NCBI GenBank assembly: GCA_018267915.1
Contig: JAFDXN010000034.1
Coordinates: 51,996 to 115,995 of the forward strand
Origin: Bacteroidota bacterium
GTDB lineage: Bacteria; Bacteroidota; Bacteroidia; Chitinophagales; Chitinophagaceae
Reading direction: 5' to 3'
DNA: 64,000 bases
Below, in pieces: positions 9,484-18,466 of this stretch. Every line of letters starts with the position of its first letter. The first letter of the stretch is position 1. A program made the position numbers and the translations under genes. Below the pieces are notes generated by a model, which worked only from the letters and a program-made list of their open reading frames with translations, was not told where the DNA came from and searched no databases.

Positions 9484-10695
9484 ATGCGAATTGCGATCAT
9501 CGGGGCCGGGGCAGCAGGCTGTTTTGCCGCAGCTAATATTTCATCACAGCCGGGGTTGGAAGTGACTGTTTTTGAGAAAACAGGTAAGGTGCTGCAAAAA
9601 GTAAAAGTCTCCGGCGGTGGCAGGTGTAATGTAACGCATGCCTGCTTCGATGTTCCGGAGCTGCTTACGAAATATCCTCGAGGCAAATCCCTGCTAAAAA
9701 AGACGTTGTATCAATTTAGCCCCCGGGATACCATTAACTGGTTTGAAAGCCGTGGCGTAAAGCTGAAAGCTGAAGACGATGGTCGCATGTTCCCTGTAAC
9801 TGACAGTTCCCAAACCATCATAGATGCCATTTGGCAGCAAATGATGAAAAACAGCGTCAAAATACTTTATCACAGATCCGTCGACGGAATTGAGAGAAAC
9901 ACACAGGACCTCACCATACATTTTTCGGACAACAGTAGTTACACCGCTGACAAGATATTGATCGCAACGGGTGGCTTCCCCAAATTGGAACAGTATAAAT
10001 GGATTGGCGACCTTGGCCATTCTATTCACGCGCCCGTCCCGTCGCTTTTTACTTTCAATATGCCTGGCAATCCTATTACGGAACTGATGGGTGTTTCAGT
10101 GCCCGGTGCTACCGTGAAGATCGCCGGAACAAAGATTGTCGAACATGGTCCGCTACTTATTACCCACTGGGGTATGAGTGGCCCCGTGATACTGCGATGC
10201 TCCGCCTGGGCTGCCCGTGAATTGCACGAGAAGAACTACGATTTCAATATTCTTGTCAACTGGCTTGGTGATCTGAAAGAGGATGAACTGAGGGAACAAA
10301 TACAGGAGCTGCGCAGGCAGCAAGGAAAGCAATTGATCCAACATAAAAATCCCTTTGAATTGCCCAGGCGTTTATGGGAATTTCAGCTGCAACAGTGCAG
10401 CATCAAAAATGATACACGTTGGGGTGATTTGCCGGCCATGCAGCAAAACAAACTGATAGAAAAGCTCCTTCGCGACCCTTATCATGTAAAGGGCAAGACC
10501 ACATTCAAGGAAGAGTTCGTAACCTGCGGTGGTATCAGCATTTCGGAGGTAAACGCACAGACTATGGAAAGCAAGCTGGTACCCGGCCTTTACTTCGCGG
10601 GAGAGATACTCGAGGTTGATGGCATTACCGGTGGCTACAATTTCCAGCACGCCTGGAGTAGCGGCTGGATAGCAGCTAAGAATATGGTTGCTTAG
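9484..10695 (+). CDS. NAD(P)/FAD-dependent oxidoreductase, HI0933/YhiN family
   Basis: A 403-residue flavoprotein. It starts with a Rossmann dinucleotide-binding motif (IIGAGAAGCFAA, residues 4-15), followed by the family signature KVSGGGRCNVTH (about 42-53) and the C-terminal FAD contact GLYFAGEILEVDG...GYNFQHAWSSG. These mark the YhiN/HI0933/BaiN family, whose physiological substrate is mostly unknown. It is cytoplasmic. ATG 9484 lies 11 bases after maeB, so a shared transcript is likely, but no functional link is obvious. Confidence 0.9.
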   Translation: MRIAIIGAGAAGCFAAANISSQPGLEVTVFEKTGKVLQKVKVSGGGRCNVTHACFDVPELLTKYPRGKSLLKKTLYQFSPRDTINWFESRGVKLKAEDDGRMFPVTDSSQTIIDAIWQQMMKNSVKILYHRSVDGIERNTQDLTIHFSDNSSYTADKILIATGGFPKLEQYKWIGDLGHSIHAPVPSLFTFNMPGNPITELMGVSVPGATVKIAGTKIVEHGPLLITHWGMSGPVILRCSAWAARELHEKNYDFNILVNWLGDLKEDELREQIQELRRQQGKQLIQHKNPFELPRRLWEFQLQQCSIKNDTRWGDLPAMQQNKLIEKLLRDPYHVKGKTTFKEEFVTCGGISISEVNAQTMESKLVPGLYFAGEILEVDGITGGYNFQHAWSSGWIAAKNMVA

Positions 10696-10755
10696 GCAAG
10701 ATATTTGGTTATTTCTTGCAAAGGGTGCAGTATGTTTATAGTCGATCGTTTCATA

Positions 10756-11889
10756 CTAGTCCTTTACATCCAGCACATCCCTCAACGCATTTCCCAGTAC
10801 ATTAAACGCATACACAAGCAGCATAATAGCAATGCCGGGAATAATTGCTAACAGCGGTCTGTTCGTCAGTATAAAGTTGTAGTGTTCCTTTATCATCAAT
10901 CCCCATGATGGCTGAGGAGGTTGCACGCCAATTCCTAAAAAACTCAGCCCGGCTTCTATCAATATCGCTGCCGCAAAGTTGCTGGCGGCTATCACCATCA
11001 GCGGTCCTGCTATGTTAGGCAGTATATGCCGGAAGATAATTCGCATGTCTCCCAGCCCGATAGCCTTTGCAGCAGTTACATATTCCATTTCGCGCAGTAC
11101 CAATACCTGTCCCCGAATCAATCTTGCAGCGCTCACCCACATGGTAAGCCCGATGGCAATGAATATCTCCCAAAAGCCTTTCCCGATCGTTAATGTAATT
11201 GCGAACACCAGCAGCAGGGTAGGGATCGACCAAAGGATATTGATCAGCCACATCACAATATTGTCCGTAATACCACCGAAATAACCCGCCAGAGAACCCA
11301 ATACAATGCCGATACTCAGCGACAGGAGAACAGCTACCAACCCCACGGCAATACTCACACGCGCGCCAACCAGCAGTCTCGATAATATATCCCTCCCATA
11401 GCGGTCGGTGCCGAGCCAGAAGGTGGCTTGCTTGATTTGATTATGTTCAATGTATCGTTGTTGCTCTATCAGGCTTATACCTTGTTTGTCTATCGGCAAC
11501 AGCTGTTTTAATGCGAAAGTCACAGTGTCGGTTATTCCGTCGTCCATATAGTGCTGCGCAATAAGCAAGCTGTCTCTAAAGGCATACGTATTTATCGGAA
11601 GAGCCTTCAGGTCGGAGGCCTTACCATTGAACCATTGAGAAAGTTTGCCTTGTTTGTCCTGTTTCGTTGTGGTCGGGATATATAAAAGTTGTTTGCTGAA
11701 GCCGGGTTGCCTGGCGCCCAATTCTATCACCATTCTATTAGCATATGGAGAATTGTCAGGTGCAAATAAGTAAGCGAAAATAGCAAGCAATACGGTCAGC
11801 CCGATCACCGCTAGTGACACTACGGCAGAGGGCTTCCGGAGCAGCTTTTTTATAATTGGGTCCTTAGTTGACCTTACATCGCTAGCCAT
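10756..11889 (-). CDS. Peptide/nickel-type ABC transporter permease (OppC/DppC-like)
   Basis: An inner-membrane permease subunit with six predicted helices. The EAA loop that docks the ATPase is visible as EYVTAAKAIGLGDMRIIFRHILPN (split by A/G at the usual positions), and the C-terminus LGNALRDVLDVKD is typical of OppC. At 377 residues it is longer than the usual about 300, because the first periplasmic region (about residues 45-160) contains an extra domain. No OppB, binding protein or ATPase gene is adjacent, so the rest of the transporter is encoded elsewhere. The M28 peptidase gene lies 21 bases upstream on the same strand, which suggests coupled peptide hydrolysis and uptake. Confidence 0.9.
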   Translation of the reverse strand: MASDVRSTKDPIIKKLLRKPSAVVSLAVIGLTVLLAIFAYLFAPDNSPYANRMVIELGARQPGFSKQLLYIPTTTKQDKQGKLSQWFNGKASDLKALPINTYAFRDSLLIAQHYMDDGITDTVTFALKQLLPIDKQGISLIEQQRYIEHNQIKQATFWLGTDRYGRDILSRLLVGARVSIAVGLVAVLLSLSIGIVLGSLAGYFGGITDNIVMWLINILWSIPTLLLVFAITLTIGKGFWEIFIAIGLTMWVSAARLIRGQVLVLREMEYVTAAKAIGLGDMRIIFRHILPNIAGPLMVIAASNFAAAILIEAGLSFLGIGVQPPQPSWGLMIKEHYNFILTNRPLLAIIPGIAIMLLVYAFNVLGNALRDVLDVKD

Positions 11890-11910
11890 GTTCCAGGCTC
11901 TAAGATACTA

Positions 11911-13278
11911 TTATTTCAGGCCATGCTCACTCACGAGGTACACCATGCCGGTCACAGCAACAGCTCCGAGTTTTAGTTCCCTGTGGTTCACATTTTCAAA
12001 CACGTCGTTGTCTGTATGGTGGAGGTCGAAATATCGCTGGGGGTCGGGTAGCAGGCCCGCGGTTGGAACGTCCATCTTTTCCAGCGGACTGATGTCTGCA
12101 CCGCCTTCATCACGGCTAAAATCATAAACGCCATATGGCAGGAACAGATTTTTGTATCTCCATATCTGCGCCTTCTTTTTGGCGTTCATCTTTAGTCCAA
12201 AGCCTCTTGGCGAGAAGCCACCTGCATCAGTTTCGAGCGCAAAAATGTGCTGTTCGTTCCTCGCTTTTGCCGAGTCGCCGTAGGCCAGTCCGCCTTTAAG
12301 TCCATTCTCTTCGTTCATAAAAAGCACGGCACGCACTGTACACTTAGGTCTGATCCCCAAAGCCTTAAACGCGCGTATCACTTCTATCGATTGCACACAT
12401 CCTGTGCCATCGTCATTAGCGCCTTCGCCAACATCCCAGCTATCCAGGTGGCCGCCCACTACAACGATCTTTTCAGGATGTTCTGAGCCCTTTATCTCGC
12501 CTATCACGTTGTATGAGCGTACCATGTCAGGCAGCATATGTGCTTCGGCGCTGAGGTAACCGATCACTTCGCCTTGCTTGCATTTTTTTACCAGCAGGTC
12601 CGCACTGTAGTTGCCGATAGCCACAGCAGGAATATGCCTTTTCACAGTGTCCATGTAGCGCATAGCCCCTGTATGTGGGTAGTCGTCTTCCCCCGTCGAT
12701 ACCGCCCTGATGATCACAGCTAGTGCCCCCCTCGATGAGGCAACATTTGGCGCCAGCCAGCGGTATTTCACCGCGTCGCCATATCCCTCAAACGTAAAGA
12801 TCAGGTCTTGCCTGAAGTGGTAGTCGAAGAATATGATCTTATCTTTAATCTCGTCGTCGCTTAGCTTGCTGAACTCATCCATGTCCTTCACCATCACTAT
12901 CGGGGCTTTCCATGTCTCTCCACCCGTGCCTTCGGTATTGCCTATTGAAAGCATCGAAAGCGCTACTTTCCTTCCGTCCTCACCCCTCACATACAAATGT
13001 TCTTCACCGCGCACCCAGTGGGGCACGTCAACTGGTTGCAACCATACTTTGTCGGCTCCGGCCTCACGCATAGCCCTTTCGCCCCATTTCACAGCCCTGG
13101 CGGCTTCCGGCGACCCGGCGAGGCGGTGCCCAACATTTTTGCAGAGTACTCGTAAGTTATCGTAGCACGTACCATGCAGCATGATCTCGTTCGATATCTT
13201 TCGGAGCATTACGGAGTCCTGTGCGGAAACGTGTATACTGGCGGCAGCCATTAAAGCGGTGAGGAGGCGTATTTTCAT
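11911..13278 (-). CDS. Secreted M28-family zinc metallopeptidase
   Basis: A 455-residue protein with a Sec signal peptide (1-19, cleaved after VSA). A PA-like insert occupies about residues 100-250. The M28 metal site is complete: GGHLDSWDVGEGANDDGTG supplies a His and a bridging Asp, MNEENGLKGG the general base and Glu ligand, ETDAGG an Asp ligand, and HHTDND the last His. It is probably a periplasmic or cell-surface aminopeptidase or carboxypeptidase (PGCP-like). It probably heads a two-gene unit with the permease 21 bases downstream. Confidence 0.93.
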   Translation of the reverse strand: MKIRLLTALMAAASIHVSAQDSVMLRKISNEIMLHGTCYDNLRVLCKNVGHRLAGSPEAARAVKWGERAMREAGADKVWLQPVDVPHWVRGEEHLYVRGEDGRKVALSMLSIGNTEGTGGETWKAPIVMVKDMDEFSKLSDDEIKDKIIFFDYHFRQDLIFTFEGYGDAVKYRWLAPNVASSRGALAVIIRAVSTGEDDYPHTGAMRYMDTVKRHIPAVAIGNYSADLLVKKCKQGEVIGYLSAEAHMLPDMVRSYNVIGEIKGSEHPEKIVVVGGHLDSWDVGEGANDDGTGCVQSIEVIRAFKALGIRPKCTVRAVLFMNEENGLKGGLAYGDSAKARNEQHIFALETDAGGFSPRGFGLKMNAKKKAQIWRYKNLFLPYGVYDFSRDEGGADISPLEKMDVPTAGLLPDPQRYFDLHHTDNDVFENVNHRELKLGAVAVTGMVYLVSEHGLK

Positions 13279-13432
13279 CCAATAAAAATAATCGTAAAAA
13301 AATATAAAATGGGGTGACTTTCATATTTTGGTTTTTTCGTAATCGGGCTCATCTTATTACCTGCCTGTTTCAGAAAATTATATTCCTATAGTCTGACCAA
13401 ATCACTTACATTTACCTATCAAAATCCGGAAA

Positions 13433-13771
13433 ATGAAAAAGATATTGACATTATCGGTTTTAGTTGCAGCTTCGCTGGTACTTTCCAGGTGCGGCTCTTC
13501 CAAGAGCACGACGGTTGCCAAATCTGCGGCAACGCCCCAGGCCATGGTGGCAGAGGTAAAAAAGAACTATACCCAGGCCCAAATGGATCAGGGCAAGACC
13601 ATATGGCAAAGCCACTGCAATAAATGTCACAAGCTTTACACGCCCGATTCCCATAGCGTCTCTAAATGGAATAACGTCTTGCCACGCATGACCAGCCGTG
13701 CCCACCTCAGTGCTGACGAAGCCGGTATGGTTCGTGCCTACCTCATTGGCAACGCTACAGATGTTAGTTAA
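13433..13771 (+). CDS. Small c-type cytochrome, probable lipoprotein
   Basis: A 112-residue protein with an N-terminal signal sequence. A single heme-binding CNKCH lies at about residues 62-66, and a C-terminal methionine (LPRMTSRAH or GMVRAY) could be the axial ligand. The signal ends LSRCGSSKSTT: cysteine followed by Ser/Lys is typical of Bacteroidota lipoproteins, but arginine at -1 of the lipobox is atypical. It probably carries electrons in the periplasm. It is 93 bases upstream of bshA, with a small hairpin (13777-13794) between. Confidence 0.8.
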   Translation: MKKILTLSVLVAASLVLSRCGSSKSTTVAKSAATPQAMVAEVKKNYTQAQMDQGKTIWQSHCNKCHKLYTPDSHSVSKWNNVLPRMTSRAHLSADEAGMVRAYLIGNATDVS

Positions 13772-13864
13772 TAGCTTATCCTGATAGCAGGATAGCATTC
13801 AATTAATATTGATGGCTGATATTTGCATTGGCTTGAACCACAGGCTGCGGCAAAAACACGACAG

Positions 13865-15013
13865 ATGAAAATAGGCATAGTTTGTTACCCTACATTTGGT
13901 GGTAGCGGTGTATTGGCTACTGAATTAGGCATGGCGCTCTCCGCGAAAGGGCATGAGATACATTTTATTGCTTACCAGCAGCCGGTCCGCCTTAACTTCC
14001 ATCCCAATATCTATTATCATGAGGTAGCCGTACCCACTTACCCGCTTTTCGAATACCCCCCTTACGAAACTGCGCTCGCCAGCACCATGGTAAACGTGAT
14101 CCTGAACAATCAGCTCGATCTACTCCATGTGCACTATGCTATACCGCATGCGTCCGCAGCTTATTTCGCACGCCAGATATTGAAAAAACAGGGTAAGGAT
14201 ATACCGTTCATTACAACCTTGCACGGCACGGATATCACGCTAGTGGGTAAAGATCAGACTTACGCACCCGTGGTTACTTTTTCCATCAATGAATCCGATG
14301 CGATAACCGCCGTTTCGAATAACCTCAGAGAAGAGACTTATCGCTCTTTTCCTATAGAAAAGGACATACATGTCATCCCCAATTTTGTTGATATCCAGCG
14401 TTTTCATCAGACAGATAAAGAGCACTTCAAAAAAATGCTGGCCCCTGGCGACGAGCGGATATTGGTGCATGTATCTAACTTCCGCAAAGTAAAAAGGGTC
14501 GATGATGTGATCCGCATTTTCGAATTAGTTCACGGGCGCATACCTTCCAAGCTGCTGATGATAGGCGATGGACCGGAAAGGCAGCATGCGGAAGAGCTAT
14601 GCCGCACTCTTCATATCGGTAGCGATATCCGTTTCCTTGGTAAACAGGAACATATCAGCGAGATATTCAGCATCAGCGACCTCTTCTTGTTGCCTTCACA
14701 AACAGAGAGCTTCGGGCTCTCAGCACTCGAGGCTATGGCTTGCGGTGTACCTGTCATTTCTACCAATACCGGCGGCTTGCCTGAGATCAATGTACAGGGC
14801 AAAACCGGCTTTCTTGCGGAGGTAGGCGATGTGCACGATATGGCTGAAAAAGCGGTCTATATACTGGAGTCCGAAGAGCGGCTTGAACAATTCAAGGAAG
14901 CCTCGCTGCAACACGCCCAGGGATTCGAAAAACAACGCATCATCCCGCTTTATGAGCAACTGTACAGCCAGGTGCTGCAGGAATACAATGCTAAAAAGGC
15001 TGCCCTTATTTAG
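13865..15013 (+). CDS. bshA: N-acetyl-alpha-D-glucosaminyl L-malate synthase BshA
   Basis: A GT4-family glycosyltransferase that joins UDP-GlcNAc to L-malate, the first step of bacillithiol synthesis, in the cytoplasm. I take ATG 13865 (MKIGIVCYPTFGGSGVLATE) as start, giving 382 residues, the normal size. The N-terminal CYPTFGGSG loop, LHVHYAIPHA, and the C-terminal UDP-binding EXFGLSALEAMACGVPVI region (here ESFGLSALEAMACG) are those of BshA. The 42-base in-frame extension from TTG 13823 is probably leader. The bshB/bshC genes are not in the window. The 3' end overlaps the convergent AhpD-like gene by 8 bases. Confidence 0.92.
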   Translation: MKIGIVCYPTFGGSGVLATELGMALSAKGHEIHFIAYQQPVRLNFHPNIYYHEVAVPTYPLFEYPPYETALASTMVNVILNNQLDLLHVHYAIPHASAAYFARQILKKQGKDIPFITTLHGTDITLVGKDQTYAPVVTFSINESDAITAVSNNLREETYRSFPIEKDIHVIPNFVDIQRFHQTDKEHFKKMLAPGDERILVHVSNFRKVKRVDDVIRIFELVHGRIPSKLLMIGDGPERQHAEELCRTLHIGSDIRFLGKQEHISEIFSISDLFLLPSQTESFGLSALEAMACGVPVISTNTGGLPEINVQGKTGFLAEVGDVHDMAEKAVYILESEERLEQFKEASLQHAQGFEKQRIIPLYEQLYSQVLQEYNAKKAALI

Positions 15014-15353
15014 CGTCTTCCAGTAAAGCTTCCCAATATTCAGCTGCCCTGCGCGTGTGGGGTATTACGATAGTGCCGCCAACGATATTGGCTACTGCAA
15101 ATATTTCGTATAGTTCTTCCGTGTTGATCCCCTCTTCGTGGCATTTCCCAAGATGGTATTTGATGCAATCGTCGCAGCGCAACACCATACTGGCTACCAG
15201 TCCCAGCATCTCTTTTGTCCGTGTTGGCAATGCGCCCTCGGCGTAGGTGTTGGTGTCCAGGTTAAAAAGCCGGTTGATCACTTTATTTTGCTTGCCCAGT
15301 ATTACCTCGTTCATCTGGGCCCTGTATTCGTTAAAATCCTGTACTTTGTTCAT
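15006..15353 (-). CDS. Carboxymuconolactone decarboxylase/AhpD-family protein
   Basis: A 115-residue all-helical protein of the CMD family. RCDDCIKYHLGKC contains the CxxC and the following His of AhpD-type active sites, suggesting a thiol peroxidase or disulfide reductase rather than a decarboxylase role. It is cytoplasmic. Tail-to-tail overlap with bshA by 8 bases. The pairing with a thiol biosynthesis gene is suggestive, but the genes are convergent rather than co-transcribed. Confidence 0.87.
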   Translation of the reverse strand: MNKVQDFNEYRAQMNEVILGKQNKVINRLFNLDTNTYAEGALPTRTKEMLGLVASMVLRCDDCIKYHLGKCHEEGINTEELYEIFAVANIVGGTIVIPHTRRAAEYWEALLEDAK

Positions 15354-15419
15354 TTAGCATCGAATTTCGCTCGTAAATAGTAAAGATCGAACAATATTTC
15401 TTTTTGACTTTTGAATATT

Positions 15420-15427
15420 TACTTTTG
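15420..15427 (+). promoter_or_regulatory. -7 element just upstream of the amino-acid permease
   Basis: TACTTTTG is a perfect TAnnTTTG box ending 7 bases before the ATG at 15435. If used, transcription would begin within a few bases of the start codon, giving an almost leaderless mRNA. No convincing -33 TTG at the usual spacing. Confidence 0.4.
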
Positions 15428-15434
15428 GTCTGCC

Positions 15435-17177
15435 ATGGCAAATATATTTCGTAGGAAGACGGTTGACGGTATCTTAAAGGAGGCTGCACAGGGCTACGGG
15501 GATGGTCACGGCGCTGGGATGAACAAGGTCCTCGGTGTGCGCGACCTTACTTTTATGGGTATCGCCGCCATAGTAGGCGCCGGTATATTCTCCACGATTG
15601 GTAAGGCCAGCTTCGATGGCGGACCCGGCATTATCCTTTTGTTTCTTTTTGTGTCTGTCGCTTGTGGTTTCTCTGCCTTATGTTATGCAGAATTTGCCAG
15701 CATGGTACCGGTATCGGGTAGTGCCTATACTTATTCCTATGTGGCCTTTGGCGAGGTCATAGCCTGGATCATCGGTTGGGATCTCCTCATGGAATATGCC
15801 ATCGGCAATATTGCTGTAGCTATATCGTGGAGCGATTATTTCACCACGCTGCTAAATGGCTTTGGTATCCACATACCGGACTATTTAACCATGGACTATT
15901 GGACGGCAAAGGCGCAGGCATCCCCTGAAGCAAAATTGGCCTGGCTCAACGCGCCCTCTTTAGGCAGCTTAAAGATCATCTGCGATCTGCCTGCCTTTTT
16001 GATAACTGTCATTATCACCTGGATCATCTATGTAGGTATCAAAGAATCGAAGCGCAGCACCAATGCCATGGTCATCCTCAAAATGGTTATCATCTTCGTA
16101 GTGCTTGTCGCAGGGGCATTTTATGTGCAGCCCGCCAATTGGACGCCTTTTTTGCCTAATGGTATTGGCGGCGTGCTCGCAGGTACCTCTGCCGTATTCT
16201 TTTCCTACATCGGTTTCGACGCCATATCCACAACAGCGGAGGAATGCCGCAACCCACAGCGCGATCTGCCTAAGGCGATGTTCAACTCTCTTATCATCTG
16301 CACCATAGTGTATGTACTCATAGCCCTGGTACTCACCGGTATGGTCAGCTATAAAGAACTAAATCTTGGTGACCCATTGGCCTTCGTCTTCAAAGCGATG
16401 CACAACCAATATGCTGATTACATTGCGGGTGTTGTGGCCGTAAGTGCTGTGATCGCTACGGCTAGTGTGTTATTGGTATTCCAACTGGGGCAACCGCGTA
16501 TATGGATGAGCATGAGCCGTGATGGTCTCCTGCCGCCCATATTCTCGCGCGTTCACCCTAAGTATAAAACACCTTCCTTCTCCACTATTCTCACCGGTCT
16601 TATCGTAGGCATACCCGCGTTGTTCTTAAACCTGCAGGTCGTGGTAGATCTCACCAGCGTAGGCACACTTTTCGCGTTCGTACTGGTTTGCGGAGGTATC
16701 ATCCGCCTGCAGCAGCAACGAAAAAAGGCCCTGCACTTGCATGGCGCCGATGTCATTACTGAACATGGGGAGCAGGAATTGGTGCCAGAAAGCAAGTTCA
16801 AAACTCCTTATATCAACGGTAAGTGGATCGTGCCGTTGATGTTTGCTTTGGCTGTGTTTCTTTTCATTAAGTACTATCCGGGTGGCCTTGAGGGCTTCTT
16901 CAATTTTAAAGATGCCAAGGGCATCGTAACCTGGCAAGTCATACGCGAGAAAGTGCCTTACCTTCTCTTTGGTTTGGTATTCGCCGGTACTGCGGTTATG
17001 TCATTTATCGGTAGTTATTCTTTGGTGCCGGTACTCGGCTTTCTCTGCTGCAGCTACCTGCTTTGCGAATCAGGCACCTCCAATTGGGAGCGCTTCCTTA
17101 TCTGGCTCGTAGTGGGCCTGTCTATCTACTTTGCCTACGGTGTAAAACGCAGTAAGCTGGCTGGTGAGACTGAATAG
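15435..17177 (+). CDS. APC-family amino acid permease (cationic amino acid transporter-like)
   Basis: A polytopic inner-membrane transporter of 580 residues from ATG 15435 (MANIFRRKTVDGILKEA). The first helix carries the APC substrate/ion motif GIAAIVGAGIFSTIG (about 40-54), and EFASMVPVSGSAYTYSY and YIGFDAISTTAEECRNPQRDLP are family hallmarks of the CAT/YfnA group. Twelve to fourteen helices are visible. It is expected to import amino acids by proton symport or exchange. Convergent with the acidic protein gene, one base apart. Confidence 0.92.
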   Translation: MANIFRRKTVDGILKEAAQGYGDGHGAGMNKVLGVRDLTFMGIAAIVGAGIFSTIGKASFDGGPGIILLFLFVSVACGFSALCYAEFASMVPVSGSAYTYSYVAFGEVIAWIIGWDLLMEYAIGNIAVAISWSDYFTTLLNGFGIHIPDYLTMDYWTAKAQASPEAKLAWLNAPSLGSLKIICDLPAFLITVIITWIIYVGIKESKRSTNAMVILKMVIIFVVLVAGAFYVQPANWTPFLPNGIGGVLAGTSAVFFSYIGFDAISTTAEECRNPQRDLPKAMFNSLIICTIVYVLIALVLTGMVSYKELNLGDPLAFVFKAMHNQYADYIAGVVAVSAVIATASVLLVFQLGQPRIWMSMSRDGLLPPIFSRVHPKYKTPSFSTILTGLIVGIPALFLNLQVVVDLTSVGTLFAFVLVCGGIIRLQQQRKKALHLHGADVITEHGEQELVPESKFKTPYINGKWIVPLMFALAVFLFIKYYPGGLEGFFNFKDAKGIVTWQVIREKVPYLLFGLVFAGTAVMSFIGSYSLVPVLGFLCCSYLLCESGTSNWERFLIWLVVGLSIYFAYGVKRSKLAGETE

Positions 17178-17178
17178 C

Positions 17179-17613
17179 TTACTCTCTTGAAATATCCTCT
17201 TCCAGGTTCTCCTTGTCGTCGCCGCCAAGGCTGTAGTAGTTATTTTCTTCATCTTCGTCTCCGGTCGCTTCGTCGCGGTCGTCCAGTTCACTCCCCGGCA
17301 CATCCAGTTCGTCCCCGGTATAGATGGCATTTGCTTCTTCATTGAGCGGGTCGCCATCCTCATCTGTATTATCCAGTTCGGCATGCACCAGGTTGGCAGC
17401 ATCGGTTGTATCCATATTCTGCTCGGCGCGGTTCAGTAGTTCCAGGTCTTCTTTGGTTACATCAGCGTCGGTACCCATTACTATACCATTTTCTTCGTCA
17501 GGCTTTGCTTCACCTGTTGTCTTGCCGTGCATTACATCTTCGTTTGATGGATAATGGGGGTAGCCGGGATAGTCCTTGGCGTTTTCTTTTGGGTTTGATT
17601 TATTGTCGCTCAT
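17179..17613 (-). CDS. Acidic low-complexity conserved protein
   Basis: A 144-residue protein dominated by Asp, Glu and Asn, with no hydrophobic core segment, signal peptide or cysteine. The tail ELDVPGSELDDRDEATGDED followed by ENNYYSLGGD has the look of a conserved motif rather than random acidic sequence; I recall similar tails in other Bacteroidota proteins but cannot check. Probably intrinsically disordered and cytoplasmic. Function unknown. Confidence 0.7.
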   Translation of the reverse strand: MSDNKSNPKENAKDYPGYPHYPSNEDVMHGKTTGEAKPDEENGIVMGTDADVTKEDLELLNRAEQNMDTTDAANLVHAELDNTDEDGDPLNEEANAIYTGDELDVPGSELDDRDEATGDEDEENNYYSLGGDDKENLEEDISRE

Positions 17614-17676
17614 ATCAATGATTTACAAACAAATGAATAATAAAATCATGCCCCGGTGTATGACTACCATCAATAC

Positions 17677-18390
17677 CTATAATGCAGGTAGCTGACCGTT
17701 GTCATATTTGCTCCAGTCTATATCTCTGCCCAACGTACCGCGCGTACGCTTAATGAATGATTCGTTACTGGTGATCGAGACAAAATTGTCAACATGTGCT
17801 GTCTGAGGGTCTATATGCGGGCTTATAGAATTATATGCCGCCAGGCTATCCACCACAAATGGCAGCCGGTAGATGGGTGTTGCGAAACGCCTCCGCAAAA
17901 ATCCCTTCAAACAAAACGATTGGAAAGGATCTGTTGCGAGCGCCAGCGATTTAAACCCCTGTTCCTTAGCCAGCAGGTAAGAGTAATAGACATTTTCCGT
18001 GCTGTGACGCGCCCGCGTTTCGTAAAAAATATGTTCTTTCGGTATCCCCAGCTCCTGCGCATATAGTCCCATCACTACAGCTTCTTTATATGGCGAATAA
18101 ACAGCAGCGCCCGAAAAGATCACGTTTTTTGTCATCCCGTTCTTATAGAGAATCCACGCCCATATCACCCGGGCTTTCATCACGGTGTCCCAGTTGCCGT
18201 TCCTGAACGGTATGCCGGGAACTATGATCGCATCAAAAGGCTTGTCTTTCGTTAGCGCAACGGCTTTATCGTACATTTTTTGCGGTCCCCTTCGCGGAGT
18301 GATGCAGCCTAATAAAAAAGTTAAGCCCATGAGTAGCAATAAACATTTTGGTGTCCGGGTGTGGTTCACTGTTTGCTTTATGAGTGGCAA
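17677..18390 (-). CDS. YdcF/SanA/ElyC family (DUF218) lipoprotein
   Basis: A 237-residue protein with a lipoprotein signal (LLLLMGLTFLLGC, Cys near residue 29). The DUF218 core follows: DAIIVPGIPF, NVIFSGAAVYSPYKEAVVM, IPKEHIFYETRARHSTENVYYS and ALATDPFQSF, the segments that form the conserved pocket. Relatives SanA and ElyC act in envelope or cell-wall homeostasis, but the reaction is unclear. It is divergent from the M23 peptidase gene 76 bases away, in keeping with an envelope neighbourhood. Confidence 0.85.
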   Translation of the reverse strand: MPLIKQTVNHTRTPKCLLLLMGLTFLLGCITPRRGPQKMYDKAVALTKDKPFDAIIVPGIPFRNGNWDTVMKARVIWAWILYKNGMTKNVIFSGAAVYSPYKEAVVMGLYAQELGIPKEHIFYETRARHSTENVYYSYLLAKEQGFKSLALATDPFQSFCLKGFLRRRFATPIYRLPFVVDSLAAYNSISPHIDPQTAHVDNFVSITSNESFIKRTRGTLGRDIDWSKYDNGQLPAL

Positions 18391-18466
18391 ATTTACGGCA
18401 AGAATAGTTATCTACTAAATCGGTAATACTATCCCCTTGACAATCCTTATATTGTAGGCTAACTAA

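Noticed and set aside
13777..13794. Small hairpin between the cytochrome and bshA genes
   Set aside because: 7-bp stem with no T tract, too weak to call a terminator.
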